NCBI RefSeq assembly: GCF_000695625.1
Contig: NZ_JMQI01000066.1
Location: 62,001 to 126,000 of the forward strand
DNA: 64,000 bases
Reading direction: 5' to 3'
Source of the DNA: Amycolatopsis rifamycinica
Lineage (GTDB): Bacteria; Actinomycetota; Actinomycetes; Mycobacteriales; Pseudonocardiaceae
The first letter of the stretch is position 1; each line of letters opens with the position of its first letter. The notes under the pieces are model-generated. The model was not told where the DNA came from, made no database searches, and worked only from the letters and a program-made list of their open reading frames with translations. Positions 25,278-33,787 of the stretch are shown here, piece after piece. A program made the translations under genes and the position numbers.

Positions 25278-26854
25278 TGGACGAGCTGACCCCGACCACC
25301 GCCTTCCGGATCGCCGACCTCGCCGCGCGGCAGGACGAAGCCGTCCGCATCGCCGAGAAGCGGGCCGTCGACCGGCAGCACGCCAAGGGGAAGCTGACCG
25401 CGCGCGAGCGGATCGGGCTGCTGCTCGACCCCGGCTCCTTCGTGGAGGCCGGCCAGTTCGCGCGGCACCGGTGCACCGAGTTCGGGACGGACGAGAACCG
25501 GCCGTGGGGCGACGGCGTCGTCACCGGGCACGGCACCGTCGACGGGCGGCGGATCTGCGTCTTCTCCCAGGACTTCAGCGTCTTCGGCGGCAGCCTCGGC
25601 GAGGTTTCCGGCGAAAAGGTGCTCAAGCTGATGGACCAGGCGACGACCATCGGCTGCCCGGTCGTCGGGATCAACGACTCCGGCGGCGCCCGGATCCAGG
25701 AAGGCGTCGTCTCGCTGGCGTACTACGCCGAACTCGGGCGCCGCAACGCCCACGCCTCCGGCGTCATCCCGCAGATCTCGATGATCATGGGCCCCTGCGC
25801 CGGCGGTGCCGTCTACGCACCCGCCATCACCGACTTCACCGTGATGGTCGACGAAACCTCGCACATGTTCGTCACCGGCCCGGACGTCGTGCACGCCGTC
25901 ACCGGGGAGCGGGTCACCGCGCAGGAACTCGGCGGCGCGGCCGTGCAGAGCGAGGTGGCCGGCAACGCCCACCACCGGGCCGCCGACGAACAGGACGCCA
26001 TCGACTGGGTGCAGACCCTGCTCGGCTTCCTGCCCGCCAACAACCTCGACCCCGCGCCCGCGTACGCCGACGAAACCAGCCCGGGGCCCACCGCCGCCGA
26101 CCTCGAGCTCGACCGGCTGGTGCCCGACTCGCCGCACCGGACCTACGACATGGCCGAGCTGATCGTCCGGCTCGTCGACGACGGCGAGTTCACCGAGGTG
26201 CACAGCGCCTTCGCGCCCAACATGATCTGCGCCTTCGGGCGGGTGCAGGGCCACACCGTCGGGATCGTGGCCAACCAGCCGCGGCACCAGGCCGGCGTGC
26301 TCGACATCGACGCGTCGGAGAAGGCCGCGCGGTTCGTGCGCTTCTGCGACGCGTTCTCGATCCCGCTGCTGACCCTGGCCGACGTCCCCGGCTACCTGCC
26401 GGGCACCGGCCAGGAACGCGGCGGGATCATCCGCCGCGGCGCCAAGCTGATCTACGCCTACGCGGAGGCGACCGTCCCGAAGGTGACCGTGGTCGTCCGC
26501 AAGGCCTACGGCGGCGGTTACGCGGTGATGGGCTCCAAGCACCTCGGCGCCGACGTCGTGCTGGCCTGGCCCACCGCGGAGATCGCGGTGATGGGCGCCG
26601 AAGGCGCGGTCCGGGTGCTCTACCGGCGTGAGCTGGCCGGACTGCCGCCGGAAGAGCAGGAGCCGGCCCACCGCCGGCTCACCGGCGAGTACCGCAAACG
26701 GCACGGCGGCCCGTACCTGGCGGCCGAACGCGGGTACGTCGACCAGGTCGTCACGCCGTCGCAGACCCGCCTCCAGGTGGCGGGGGCGCTGCGGATGCTG
26801 CGCACCAAACGGCAGAGCCTGCCGGCCCGCAAACACGGAAACATCCCCCTCTGA
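25277..26854 (+). CDS. Acyl-CoA carboxylase beta subunit (AccD4/PccB-like)
   Basis: A 525-residue carboxyltransferase of the propionyl/acyl-CoA carboxylase type. It moves CO2 from biotin to the alpha carbon of an acyl-CoA. Landmarks are KLTARERIGLLLDPGSF, the oxyanion-hole GGARIQEGV, GPCAGGAVYAPA, and in the second half YGGGYAVMGSKHLGADV. The ATG overlaps the PKS stop (TGATG), so it is tightly coupled. No biotin carboxylase alpha subunit is encoded nearby, so it must borrow one. By analogy with AccD4 it would supply the carboxyacyl extender for the PKS acyltransferase; chain length is unknown. Confidence 0.92.
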   Translation: MDELTPTTAFRIADLAARQDEAVRIAEKRAVDRQHAKGKLTARERIGLLLDPGSFVEAGQFARHRCTEFGTDENRPWGDGVVTGHGTVDGRRICVFSQDFSVFGGSLGEVSGEKVLKLMDQATTIGCPVVGINDSGGARIQEGVVSLAYYAELGRRNAHASGVIPQISMIMGPCAGGAVYAPAITDFTVMVDETSHMFVTGPDVVHAVTGERVTAQELGGAAVQSEVAGNAHHRAADEQDAIDWVQTLLGFLPANNLDPAPAYADETSPGPTAADLELDRLVPDSPHRTYDMAELIVRLVDDGEFTEVHSAFAPNMICAFGRVQGHTVGIVANQPRHQAGVLDIDASEKAARFVRFCDAFSIPLLTLADVPGYLPGTGQERGGIIRRGAKLIYAYAEATVPKVTVVVRKAYGGGYAVMGSKHLGADVVLAWPTAEIAVMGAEGAVRVLYRRELAGLPPEEQEPAHRRLTGEYRKRHGGPYLAAERGYVDQVVTPSQTRLQVAGALRMLRTKRQSLPARKHGNIPL

Positions 26855-26863
26855 GGAGTCCTC

Positions 26864-27838
26864 ATGAAACGGATCGCCTCGCTGGCGCTGTCCGTCGTCC
26901 TCCTGACCGCCGGTGCCGGGGTGGCGCCCGCCCAGGCGAGCCCGGCCGTGGCCGACGACGGCGCGAAGGTCGTCCGGGAGACCTGGCTGGACTCCCGGAC
27001 CGCCGACCTGGAGATCAGCTCGCCGGCGCTGGGCACCACCGGGCTGGTGCGGCTGATCGTGCCGTCCGGCTGGGCGGCGCAGCCCACGCGGACCTGGCCG
27101 GTGCTCTTCCTGCTGCACGGCTGCTGCGAGCCGGTCGACTACCGCTCGTGGGACCAGTTCACCGACGTCAAGGCGTTCACCGCGGCCAAGGACGCGTTGG
27201 TCGTGCTGCCGACCGGTGGTCCGGCGGGGATGTACACGAAGTGGTGGAACTTCGGGCTGAAGAACACCCCCGACTGGGACACCTTCCACACCGCCGAAGT
27301 GCGCCAGATCGTCGAACGCGGGTACCGCGGCGGCACGCGCCGCGCGGTCGCCGGGCTCTCGATCGGCGGGTACGGTGCGATCGCCTACGCGTTCAAGCAC
27401 CCCGGCATGTTCGGCGCGGCCGCGTCCTACAGCGGCGTGCCCAACACGCTCTTCCCCGGCATCCCGGTCTGGATCATCGGCATCCTGGCCCGGGCCGGGA
27501 TCTTCAACTACCTCGAGCTCTGGGGCGACTCGTTCGGGATGCGGCCGATCTGGTCGGCCAACAACCCGTACGACCACGTCGACCAGCTGCGCGGCACCGC
27601 GCTCTACGTCTCCTGCGGCAACGGGCAGACCGGTCCGCTCGACCCGCCGGGGCAGTCGGACGTCCTGGAGCCGTCGGCGCTGCTGTCGTCCCGCAGCTTC
27701 ACCGACCGCCTGCAGTCCGCCGGCATCCCGGTGACCGTCGACTACTACGGGTCCGGCACCCACAGCTGGCCGTACTGGCAGCGGGCCCTGCACCAGTCCT
27801 GGCCGGTCCTGGCCGGCGCGCTCGGCCTCCCGGCCTGA
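26864..27838 (+). CDS. Secreted antigen-85-like esterase (mycolyltransferase family)
   Basis: A 324-residue alpha/beta-hydrolase with a signal peptide (MKRIASLALSVVLLTAGAG...AQA). The nucleophile is Ser166 in GLSIGGYG and the catalytic histidine is His300 in GTHSWPYW, which mirrors the GTHSWEYW of antigen 85. WNFGLKNTPDWDTFHTAEV resembles the substrate-loop region of that family. Antigen 85 proteins transfer mycoloyl chains between trehalose esters and cell-wall sugars. Here the gene follows the carboxylase by nine bases and is in the PKS operon, which supports a role in transferring the PKS product outside the cell. A plain esterase D-type hydrolase is the alternative. Confidence 0.85.
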   Translation: MKRIASLALSVVLLTAGAGVAPAQASPAVADDGAKVVRETWLDSRTADLEISSPALGTTGLVRLIVPSGWAAQPTRTWPVLFLLHGCCEPVDYRSWDQFTDVKAFTAAKDALVVLPTGGPAGMYTKWWNFGLKNTPDWDTFHTAEVRQIVERGYRGGTRRAVAGLSIGGYGAIAYAFKHPGMFGAAASYSGVPNTLFPGIPVWIIGILARAGIFNYLELWGDSFGMRPIWSANNPYDHVDQLRGTALYVSCGNGQTGPLDPPGQSDVLEPSALLSSRSFTDRLQSAGIPVTVDYYGSGTHSWPYWQRALHQSWPVLAGALGLPA

Positions 27839-27867
27839 GCGGTTCCCTTTCCCCGATGGAGGTTGTG

Positions 27868-29076
27868 GTGAAGCCTGCCCGTTGTCGCGCCGTGCTTTCG
27901 GCGCTCTTGACCTGCTGCCTGGTGGCGCTGGGCGTCGCGGCCGCGAGCCCGCCCGCCGGTGCGGCGCCACTGCTGCCGGGACCGTTCGACGACTCCTTCT
28001 ACACCCCGCCCTCGCCGCTGCCCGCCGGCAAGCCGGGTGACGTCATCCGCTGGCGGCCGGCGGTACCGCTGCTGAACGTGCTCAACGCCGACGCCTGGCA
28101 GGTCATGTACCTGTCGACCAACGCGCTCGGCAGCCGGAACGCGGTGACCGGGACGATCCTGGTGCCGAAGGGCGTGGACCCGGTCAAGGCGCCGATCGTC
28201 GGCTACGCGGTCGGCACGCAGGGCCCGGCGTTCAAGTGCACGGCGTCCAAGGCGATGGAACGCGGCACGCTCTACGACCAGCCCGCCATCAACGACTCGC
28301 TGTCCAGCGGCTACGCGGTCGCGGTGACCGACTACGAGGGCTACTCGCCGTCGACCGTGCCCCCCTACATCACCGGCCAGTCCATGGGGCCGGCGGTGAT
28401 CGACTCGGTCCGCGCGGCGCAGGACCTGCCGTCCGCGCGGCTCTCGAAGACCGCGAAGGTGATCTTCCAGGGTTACTCGCAAGGCGGCGGTGGATCGATG
28501 TGGGCGGGGGAGAAGCAGCCCACGTACGCGCCGGAACTGAACGTCGTCGGCGTCGTCGCGGGCGGCGTGCCGGCCGACCTGACCGAGGTCGCCAAGGGCC
28601 TCGACGGCTACCTCGGGTTCGGGTTCCTCGCCTTCGCCGCGGTCGGGCTCGACGCCGCGTACCCGGACTTGCGGCTCGACTCGTTCCTCAACGACACCGG
28701 CCGCCGTCAGCTGGCCGACGCGAAGAAGAACGCGTGCACCGCGGAACTGCTGCTGAACTATTCCTTCAAGAAGATCAGTGATTACACGACGTCGAACCCG
28801 CTGGGAACGCCGCAGTGGCAGGCGCGGCTGGCGCAGAACAAGCTGGGCGCGAACCCGCCGCGGGTGCCGGTGTTCCAGTACCACGCCAGCAACGACGAGA
28901 TCGTCAACACCCCGCAGGCGGAAACGCTGCACCGGGCGTACTGCGCGGCCGGGGTGCGGGAGCAGTGGATCACCTACCCTGGCGAGCACGCCAGCGGGAT
29001 CCTCACCGGCAGCGCCGCCGCGCACCAGTGGATCGTGCAGCGGTTCGCCGGGGATCCGGCGCCGGCGAACTGCTGA
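27868..29076 (+). CDS. Secretory lipase (LIP family)
   Basis: A 402-residue secreted alpha/beta-hydrolase of the secretory-lipase family. The GTG start at 27868 follows GGAGG by five bases and begins a signal peptide (VLSALLTCCLVALGVAAAS...GAAP); an in-frame ATG twelve bases earlier overlaps the ribosome site. Catalytic elements are FQGYSQGGGG (Ser), HASNDEIV (Asp) and GEHASG (His). It follows the Ag85-like gene by 29 bases in the same direction and ends at a strong hairpin. It may hydrolyse or remodel the exported lipid; the real substrate is unknown. Confidence 0.87.
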   Translation: MKPARCRAVLSALLTCCLVALGVAAASPPAGAAPLLPGPFDDSFYTPPSPLPAGKPGDVIRWRPAVPLLNVLNADAWQVMYLSTNALGSRNAVTGTILVPKGVDPVKAPIVGYAVGTQGPAFKCTASKAMERGTLYDQPAINDSLSSGYAVAVTDYEGYSPSTVPPYITGQSMGPAVIDSVRAAQDLPSARLSKTAKVIFQGYSQGGGGSMWAGEKQPTYAPELNVVGVVAGGVPADLTEVAKGLDGYLGFGFLAFAAVGLDAAYPDLRLDSFLNDTGRRQLADAKKNACTAELLLNYSFKKISDYTTSNPLGTPQWQARLAQNKLGANPPRVPVFQYHASNDEIVNTPQAETLHRAYCAAGVREQWITYPGEHASGILTGSAAAHQWIVQRFAGDPAPANC

Positions 29077-29082
29077 GGGAAT

Positions 29083-29123
29083 CCGGGAAGGCCGCCTCGG
29101 ACACCGCGAGGTGGCCTTCCCGG
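29083..29123. terminator. Bidirectional hairpin between lipase and cutinase genes
   Basis: Arms of 17 bases at 29083-29099 and 29107-29123, with one mismatch and a seven-base loop, sit between two convergent genes. The stem resembles the hairpin at 5120-5159. Confidence 0.82.
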
Positions 29124-29137
29124 GCCGTCGGTGCGGA

Positions 29138-29797
29138 TCAGACCTTGCTCGCGGCGAAGGCCGCCGCGTCGCCGGCTTCGCCGCCGTAGCTCAGGTGGGC
29201 GAGGATGTTGAGGCCACCCGCCTGGCAGACCGGGTCGCCGAAGGCGCAGTAGTCCTTGGTGCGGCCGGCGTAGGTGCCGGTCACCGAGCGGCCGATCGCG
29301 CGGATCGGGTTGCCGAACAACAGGATCGCCGCGATCCGGGGCGCCAGGTCCGCCGGGATGGTGGCGGCGATCGGGCCGCCGACGACCGCGCCGGCGCTGC
29401 TGATGCCGATCGAGTTGTCGACGACGTTGGCGCCCTGGGAATAGCCGACGAGGACGAACCGCTGCTGCGGGCAGGCCGCGGCCTGCGTCCGCACGTGGTT
29501 GACCAGGTCGGTGTTGCCGCGCTGCACGGAGGCGGGCTGGCCGAGGTCGGCGGGGTAGTCGACCCGGTAGCCGCTCACCGATCGCGGGCGCAGCCGGTTC
29601 TGCACGGCCGAGAAGACCGGGTCGCCGACGATGAGGCCCAGCGTGCCGGGTTCGCCGGTGCCGCGGGCCACCGGCACGTCGATGTCGGTGCACGGCGCGG
29701 CCGAGGCGGCCGGCGCGGCGGCCACGGTGAGCCCGGCGACGGCGAGGCCGACGGCGGCTGCGGCGGAAAGCAGGCGTTTCTGGGGGACGCGAATCAT
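29138..29797 (-). CDS. Secreted cutinase-family hydrolase
   Basis: A 219-residue cutinase with a signal peptide (RLLSAAAAVGLAVAGLTVAAAP...ASA). The nucleophile is Ser in VGYSQGANV, the Asp is in CAFGDPVC and the His in ILAHLSYG. Four cysteines fit the two family disulfides. In mycobacteria a cutinase-like phospholipase/thioesterase gene (Rv3802c) belongs to the mycolate locus, so its position here, convergent with the Ag85-lipase operon, is suggestive. It is transcribed separately. A degradative esterase unrelated to the lipid locus is the alternative. Confidence 0.88.
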   Translation of the reverse strand: MIRVPQKRLLSAAAAVGLAVAGLTVAAAPAASAAPCTDIDVPVARGTGEPGTLGLIVGDPVFSAVQNRLRPRSVSGYRVDYPADLGQPASVQRGNTDLVNHVRTQAAACPQQRFVLVGYSQGANVVDNSIGISSAGAVVGGPIAATIPADLAPRIAAILLFGNPIRAIGRSVTGTYAGRTKDYCAFGDPVCQAGGLNILAHLSYGGEAGDAAAFAASKV

Positions 29798-30015
29798 GGC
29801 TGATCACACCTCGTTGTGGGAAAGGGGTCGGCAAGCGCTTTCCGTGGGGGACGGGAATACGTGCGTCGCTTGCGGTGAACGCAGCGTCGCAGTGCTCGAC
29901 GAACCCGGCAAGAGGTGATTTTCCGGCGGCCCGAGAATTGTTCAGCCGGTGACAAACGGTCCGGTGTGGACGCTCAGGTGGCGCACGGCCCGGCCGCGTG
30001 CGGGCGGTGCCGTCC

Positions 30016-30050
30016 GGGGCTCAGCCCCGGGCCGGGGGCTCCGCCAGCCG
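30016..30050. repeat. GC-rich dispersed repeat, copy 1
   Basis: A GGGGC-NNN-GCCCC hairpin followed by a CCGGGGGCTCCGCCA block. It overlaps the stop codon of the TetR gene. It matches copy 2 at 30771-30805 over about 23 consecutive bases plus the hairpin arms. Confidence 0.6.
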
Positions 30051-30710
30051 GGCCTGCGCGGGACGGTCGAACCGCTCCAGCAGCGCGGGATCGAGCCCGC
30101 GCAGCGCGGCCATGACGAACCCGGTGGCCAGTTCGCCCGCGGCGATCGGGTCGACCCCCGGCGAGTGCGAGACGTGCATCGCGGCCCGTCCGACCAGGCC
30201 GACCATCATCGCCCCGAGCAGGTCCGCGCCGGGGCCGACCGGGCGCCCGTGCGCGAGCAGGTGCTCGCGCACCTGGCCGATCACGTGGGTGGCGATGGAA
30301 TCGGCGAGCGCGCGGCGCTCGTTCGACATCTCGTCGACGGCCGAATCGAACAGCAGCCGGAAACTCTCCGGGTGGGCGCCGGCGTAGCCGAACATGGCCA
30401 TCACCGACAGCCGGACGCGTTCCTCCAGCGGACGTCCGTGCGTCGTTTCGTACGCGCTGATCACCCAGGCGCGCAACGCGGCGACCTCGCGCCGGACGGT
30501 GGTGCGGAAAAGGGCGGCTTTGTCCCCGAAATGCGCGTAGAGCGTGGGCTTGGTGGAATCGGCGCGGTCCGCGATCAGGCCCATGGTGGCCTGGGCGTAC
30601 CCCCGCTCGGCGAACACGGCGCGGGCGGCGTCGAGCAGCTCGTCGTCGGTGGGCCGGGCGGCCGGGCTGCGGCGAGCGCTGGATCGATCAGGAGGACTCT
30701 GCCGGCTCAT
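30021..30710 (-). CDS. TetR-family transcriptional regulator
   Basis: A 229-residue repressor. The N-terminal HTH reads [36 protein letters not shown], and the C-terminal half is the all-helical ligand domain ([22 protein letters not shown]). It is divergent from PucR copy B; a 7-6-7 inverted repeat in the 141-bp gap is the likely operator for both. It belongs neither obviously to the lipid locus on the left nor to the steroid genes on the right, and does not resemble KstR2. The target is unknown. Confidence 0.85.
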   Translation of the reverse strand: MSRQSPPDRSSARRSPAARPTDDELLDAARAVFAERGYAQATMGLIADRADSTKPTLYAHFGDKAALFRTTVRREVAALRAWVISAYETTHGRPLEERVRLSVMAMFGYAGAHPESFRLLFDSAVDEMSNERRALADSIATHVIGQVREHLLAHGRPVGPGADLLGAMMVGLVGRAAMHVSHSPGVDPIAAGELATGFVMAALRGLDPALLERFDRPAQARLAEPPARG

Positions 30711-30734
30711 GGAGGTGTACTGTACGGACTCCTT

Positions 30735-30754
30735 GCTTTACTGTCCGGTAAAGC
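30735..30754. promoter_or_regulatory. Operator between tetR and pucR copy B
   Basis: GCTTTACtgtccgGTAAAGC has seven-base perfect arms around a six-base centre, 25 bases upstream of the TetR start. The size and position suit TetR autoregulation. Confidence 0.6.
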
Positions 30755-30770
30755 ACGCTCCATGACATCC

Positions 30771-30805
30771 GGGGCATCGCCCCGGGCCGGGGGCTCCGCC
30801 ACCCG
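30771..30805. repeat. GC-rich dispersed repeat, copy 2
   Basis: The same hairpin-plus-GGGGGCTCCGCCA block as at 30016-30050, here in the 5' leader of PucR copy B, 46 bases before its start. It could form a leader hairpin. Confidence 0.6.
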
Positions 30806-30851
30806 GACCCCCGAAAGAGCTCCGATCGCCGTCCCCGGTGGAGGAACCCTG

Positions 30852-32066
30852 GTGTCCCGCGACAGTGCTCGGCAACCGGTCCCGGCTCCCCGGGACGTCG
30901 GCGAAGAAGTTCTCCGGCGGCGGGAGCTGGCCGCGCTCATGCGCCCGGCCCTGCCGGCGCTGGCGGACTGGATCGTCCGGGAAGTCCTGCGGGCGGTGCC
31001 CGTCTACGCCCGGCCGGGCGACGGTTCCTACGGCCGCGTGACGCGGCACGCCGTCGAGTGCGCCGTCGAGCTCTTCGTGGACTTGGTCGAGGATCCACTG
31101 GCCTCCCGCGAACGGCTGTACGAGACGTGCCGCCGGCTCGGCGTCGGCGAGGCCCGCGAAGGCCGGACGCTCGACGACCTGCAGGCCGCCTACCGCGTGG
31201 GCACCCGGGTCGGCTGGCGCTGGATCATGCGGCTGGGCCGTCGGCACCGGCTGTCGTCGGCGGCCATGGCGCAGCTGGCCGAGATGCTGTTCGGGTACGC
31301 GGACGAACTCGCCCGGATGTCGAGCCGCGGCCACCGCGAGACGTGGGCGGAGATCGAGGGCACCCGGGCGGGCCTGCGGCGGCGGCTGCTGCGGCTGCTG
31401 ACCGGGCCCGGCGCCGTCCCGGACGCGGTGCTGGCCGAACTCGCGGCGGCGGCGGGCTGGCCGGTGCCGCGCGAAGTGGCGGCGGTCGCCGCCGAAACCG
31501 CGGTGAGCACCTCCTGGGGCTCCGACGTCCTGGCCGATCTCGATCCCCCGCAGCCGTACCTGCTGGTGCCCGCCCCGGTGGACGCGCGGGCCCTGACGCG
31601 GCTCGGCACGCGCGTGGCGGTCGGGCCGCCGACGGAGCCGGGCGCGGCGGCGCACTCCCTGCGCTGGGCCCGCACCGCGCTGCGGCTGGTGGCGGACGGC
31701 GCGCTCCCGGACACCCCGGTGACGTGGTGCACCGAGCACCTGATGGAACTGTGGCTGCTGTCGGACTCCCCGCTGGCCGGCCAGGTCGCCCGGCGGGAAC
31801 TGGCCGCCCTCGACCAGTTCCCGGAGCGCACGCGCCGCCGGCTGGGCGAGACCCTGCTGTCCTGGCTGCAGAACGGTGGCAACTCCGAGAAGATCGCCGT
31901 CGACCTTTCGGTGCACCCCCAGACGGTCCGCTACCGCGTGCGGCAGCTGAAGCAGGCCTTCGGTGATCGCCTCGACGATCCCGACGCCCGGTTCGCCATG
32001 CAGGCCGCACTGCGCGCGTCCGGGCTGCGGATCGCCCGGAACGAGTTCTCCCCGCCCGACGTGTAA
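30852..32066 (+). CDS. PucR/CdaR-type transcriptional regulator, copy B
   Basis: A 404-residue paralogue of the regulator at 11702-12949. Shared features are the helical N-domain (AVECAVELFVDLVEDP...LDDLQAAYRVGTRVGWRWI), a central degenerate domain (HSLRWARTALRLV against TSLRWARRTLELL), and the C-terminal HTH (NSEKIAVDLSVHPQTVRYRVRQLKQAFG). The GTG start is chosen for its GGAGGAA site at six bases; an upstream ATG would include the GC-rich repeat. It is divergent from a TetR gene and reads toward the steroid operon, which starts 78 bases after its stop. It could govern either flanking locus. Confidence 0.85.
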   Translation: MSRDSARQPVPAPRDVGEEVLRRRELAALMRPALPALADWIVREVLRAVPVYARPGDGSYGRVTRHAVECAVELFVDLVEDPLASRERLYETCRRLGVGEAREGRTLDDLQAAYRVGTRVGWRWIMRLGRRHRLSSAAMAQLAEMLFGYADELARMSSRGHRETWAEIEGTRAGLRRRLLRLLTGPGAVPDAVLAELAAAAGWPVPREVAAVAAETAVSTSWGSDVLADLDPPQPYLLVPAPVDARALTRLGTRVAVGPPTEPGAAAHSLRWARTALRLVADGALPDTPVTWCTEHLMELWLLSDSPLAGQVARRELAALDQFPERTRRRLGETLLSWLQNGGNSEKIAVDLSVHPQTVRYRVRQLKQAFGDRLDDPDARFAMQAALRASGLRIARNEFSPPDV

Positions 32067-32104
32067 GAGGCGGCCCGGCCCGGCTCCCGACCTTGTCCCC
32101 AGCG

Positions 32105-32116
32105 AGAACATGTTCT
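32105..32116. promoter_or_regulatory. KstR-like palindrome upstream of the first steroid operon
   Basis: AGAACATGTTCT is a perfect palindrome, 28 bases before the first SDR start. It resembles the KstR site (TnnAACnnGTTnnA) and shares the AGAAC-NN-GTTCT form with the site at 41300-41311. Confidence 0.65.
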
Positions 32117-32144
32117 AGTTTTGGGGGCGGAAGGTGGTGTGCCG

Positions 32145-32912
32145 GTGAAGACGGAGCTGGGCCTGGCCGGGACGGTGGTGCTGGTCACCGGCGGCGTCCG
32201 CGGCGTGGGCCGGGGCATCGCCGGGGTGTTCCTCGCCCACGGCGCCCGGGTCGTGGTGTGCGCGCGGCGGGAAGCGCCCACCGAGGCGGAGTTCGCCGCG
32301 TGCGACGTCCGCGACGAGCCGCAGGTCGCCGCGCTGGTCGAGGGGATCGTCGAGCGGCACGGCCGCCTGGACGTCGTCGTCAACAACGCGGGCGGGGCGC
32401 CGTACGGGCCGGCGGCCGAGGTGTCGCCGCGCCTGCACGAGAAGATCGTGCAGCTCAACCTGCTGGCCCCGCTGCTGGTCGCGCAGCACGCCAACGCGGT
32501 GATGCAGCGGCAGGACACCGGCGGGTCGATCGTGATGATCTCCAGCGTGAGCGGGACGCGCCCGTCGCCCGGCACCGCGGCGTACGGCGCCGCGAAGGCC
32601 GGGTTGGACAACCTGACCGCGAGCCTGGCCGTCGAGTGGGCGCCGAAGGTGCGGGTGAACGCCCTGGACGTGGGGATGGTGCGGACCGAGCAGGCGCACC
32701 TGCACTACGGCAGCGAGGCCGCCGTTGAAGCGGTCGGGAAGACCGTCCCGCTGGGCCGGCTCGCCGAGCCGGCGGAAATCGGGCACTGCGCCGCCTTCCT
32801 CGCCTCCGGCCTGGCTTCCTACGTCTCCGGCGCGACCCTGCGCGTGCACGGCGGCGGTGAGGTCCCGGCGTTCCTCGCCGCGGCCGACGTCAACCATCGG
32901 GAGGATGCGTGA
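32145..32912 (+). CDS. SDR-family oxidoreductase (Rv3549c-like position)
   Basis: A 255-residue short-chain dehydrogenase with TGGVRGVGRGIA at the nucleotide site, NNAGG, and the catalytic YGAAK. The GTG start is chosen from several near ones by its spacing from GGAAGG. It is the first gene of a seven-gene steroid C/D-ring operon and corresponds in position to one of the two SDR genes beside echA20 in Mycobacterium (Rv3548c/Rv3549c). The precise substrate in HIP breakdown is not known. The stop overlaps the next start (GTGA). Confidence 0.85.
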   Translation: MKTELGLAGTVVLVTGGVRGVGRGIAGVFLAHGARVVVCARREAPTEAEFAACDVRDEPQVAALVEGIVERHGRLDVVVNNAGGAPYGPAAEVSPRLHEKIVQLNLLAPLLVAQHANAVMQRQDTGGSIVMISSVSGTRPSPGTAAYGAAKAGLDNLTASLAVEWAPKVRVNALDVGMVRTEQAHLHYGSEAAVEAVGKTVPLGRLAEPAEIGHCAAFLASGLASYVSGATLRVHGGGEVPAFLAAADVNHREDA

Positions 32913-33787
32913 GCGGGTTGTGCCAGGACCGGGTGGTCGTGGTGACCGGCGCCGGGCGCGGCATCGGGCGGGCGCACGCGCTGGCGTTCGCGGCCGAAGG
33001 CGCGCCGGTCGTGGTGAACGACGTGGACCGGGACGCGACCGCCGGAGTCGTCGCCGAGATCGAGGACCTCGGGGGGAAGGCGGTGGCCGACACCGCCGAC
33101 GTGGCCGACTGGGCCGGGGCCCGCGAGCTGATCGGGACGGCGCTGGAGAACTTCGGCCGCCTGGACGTGCTGGTGAACAACGCCGGGTTCGTCCGGGACC
33201 GGATGCTGGTCAACCTCGGCGAGGACGAGTGGGACGCGGTGATCCGCGTGCACCTGAAGGGGCATTTCGCGCCGCTGCGGCACGCGGCCGAGCACTGGCG
33301 CGCCGAGGCCAAGGCGGGCCGGACGCCGAGCGCGCGGGTGATCAACACGAGTTCGGGTGCCGGGTTGCTGGGCAGCGTCGGGCAGGGCAACTACTCGGCG
33401 GCGAAGGCGGGGATCGCCGGGCTGACCGTCGTGGCGGCCGCGGAACTCGCCCGCTACGGCGTCACCGTCAACGCGATCGCGCCGGCCGCGCGGACCCGGA
33501 TGACCGAAGCGGTGTTCGCGTCGATGGCGCGTCCCGAGAGCGGGTTCGACGCGATGGCGCCGGAGAACGTCTCGCCGCTGGTCGTCTGGCTGGGCAGCGA
33601 GGAGTCCGCGCACGTCACCGGCCGGGTGTTCGAGGTCGAAGGCGGCAAGGTGTCCCTGGCGCAGGGCTGGCGGCACGGCCCGGCCGTGGACAAGGGCGAG
33701 CGCTGGGACCCGGCGGAACTCGGCGCGGTGGTGCAGGACCTGCTCGAGCGCGCGCCCGGGCCCGAACCCGTCTACGGAGCGAGCTGA
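32909..33787 (+). CDS. SDR-family oxidoreductase (Rv3548c-like)
   Basis: A 292-residue short-chain dehydrogenase with TGAGRGIGRAHALAFAAEGA, NNAGFVRDRM and the catalytic YSAAK. The C-terminus is longer than in the preceding SDR, in a form like the (3R)-hydroxyacyl-CoA dehydrogenase branch of multifunctional enzymes. The GTG start overlaps the previous stop, and its own stop overlaps the echA20 start. It is probably an oxidation step on a CoA-bound C/D-ring intermediate. Confidence 0.85.
   Translation: MSGLCQDRVVVVTGAGRGIGRAHALAFAAEGAPVVVNDVDRDATAGVVAEIEDLGGKAVADTADVADWAGARELIGTALENFGRLDVLVNNAGFVRDRMLVNLGEDEWDAVIRVHLKGHFAPLRHAAEHWRAEAKAGRTPSARVINTSSGAGLLGSVGQGNYSAAKAGIAGLTVVAAAELARYGVTVNAIAPAARTRMTEAVFASMARPESGFDAMAPENVSPLVVWLGSEESAHVTGRVFEVEGGKVSLAQGWRHGPAVDKGERWDPAELGAVVQDLLERAPGPEPVYGAS

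Noticed and set aside
27148-27867. N-terminal extension of the lipase frame
   Set aside because: It overlaps the Ag85-like gene in another frame; the signal peptide and GGAGG fix the start at 27868.
30021-30710. TetR gene as KstR2 for the steroid locus
   Set aside because: Its helix-turn-helix and C-domain do not look like KstR2, its operator GTAAAG-type arms differ from the steroid palindromes, and it faces away from that locus.
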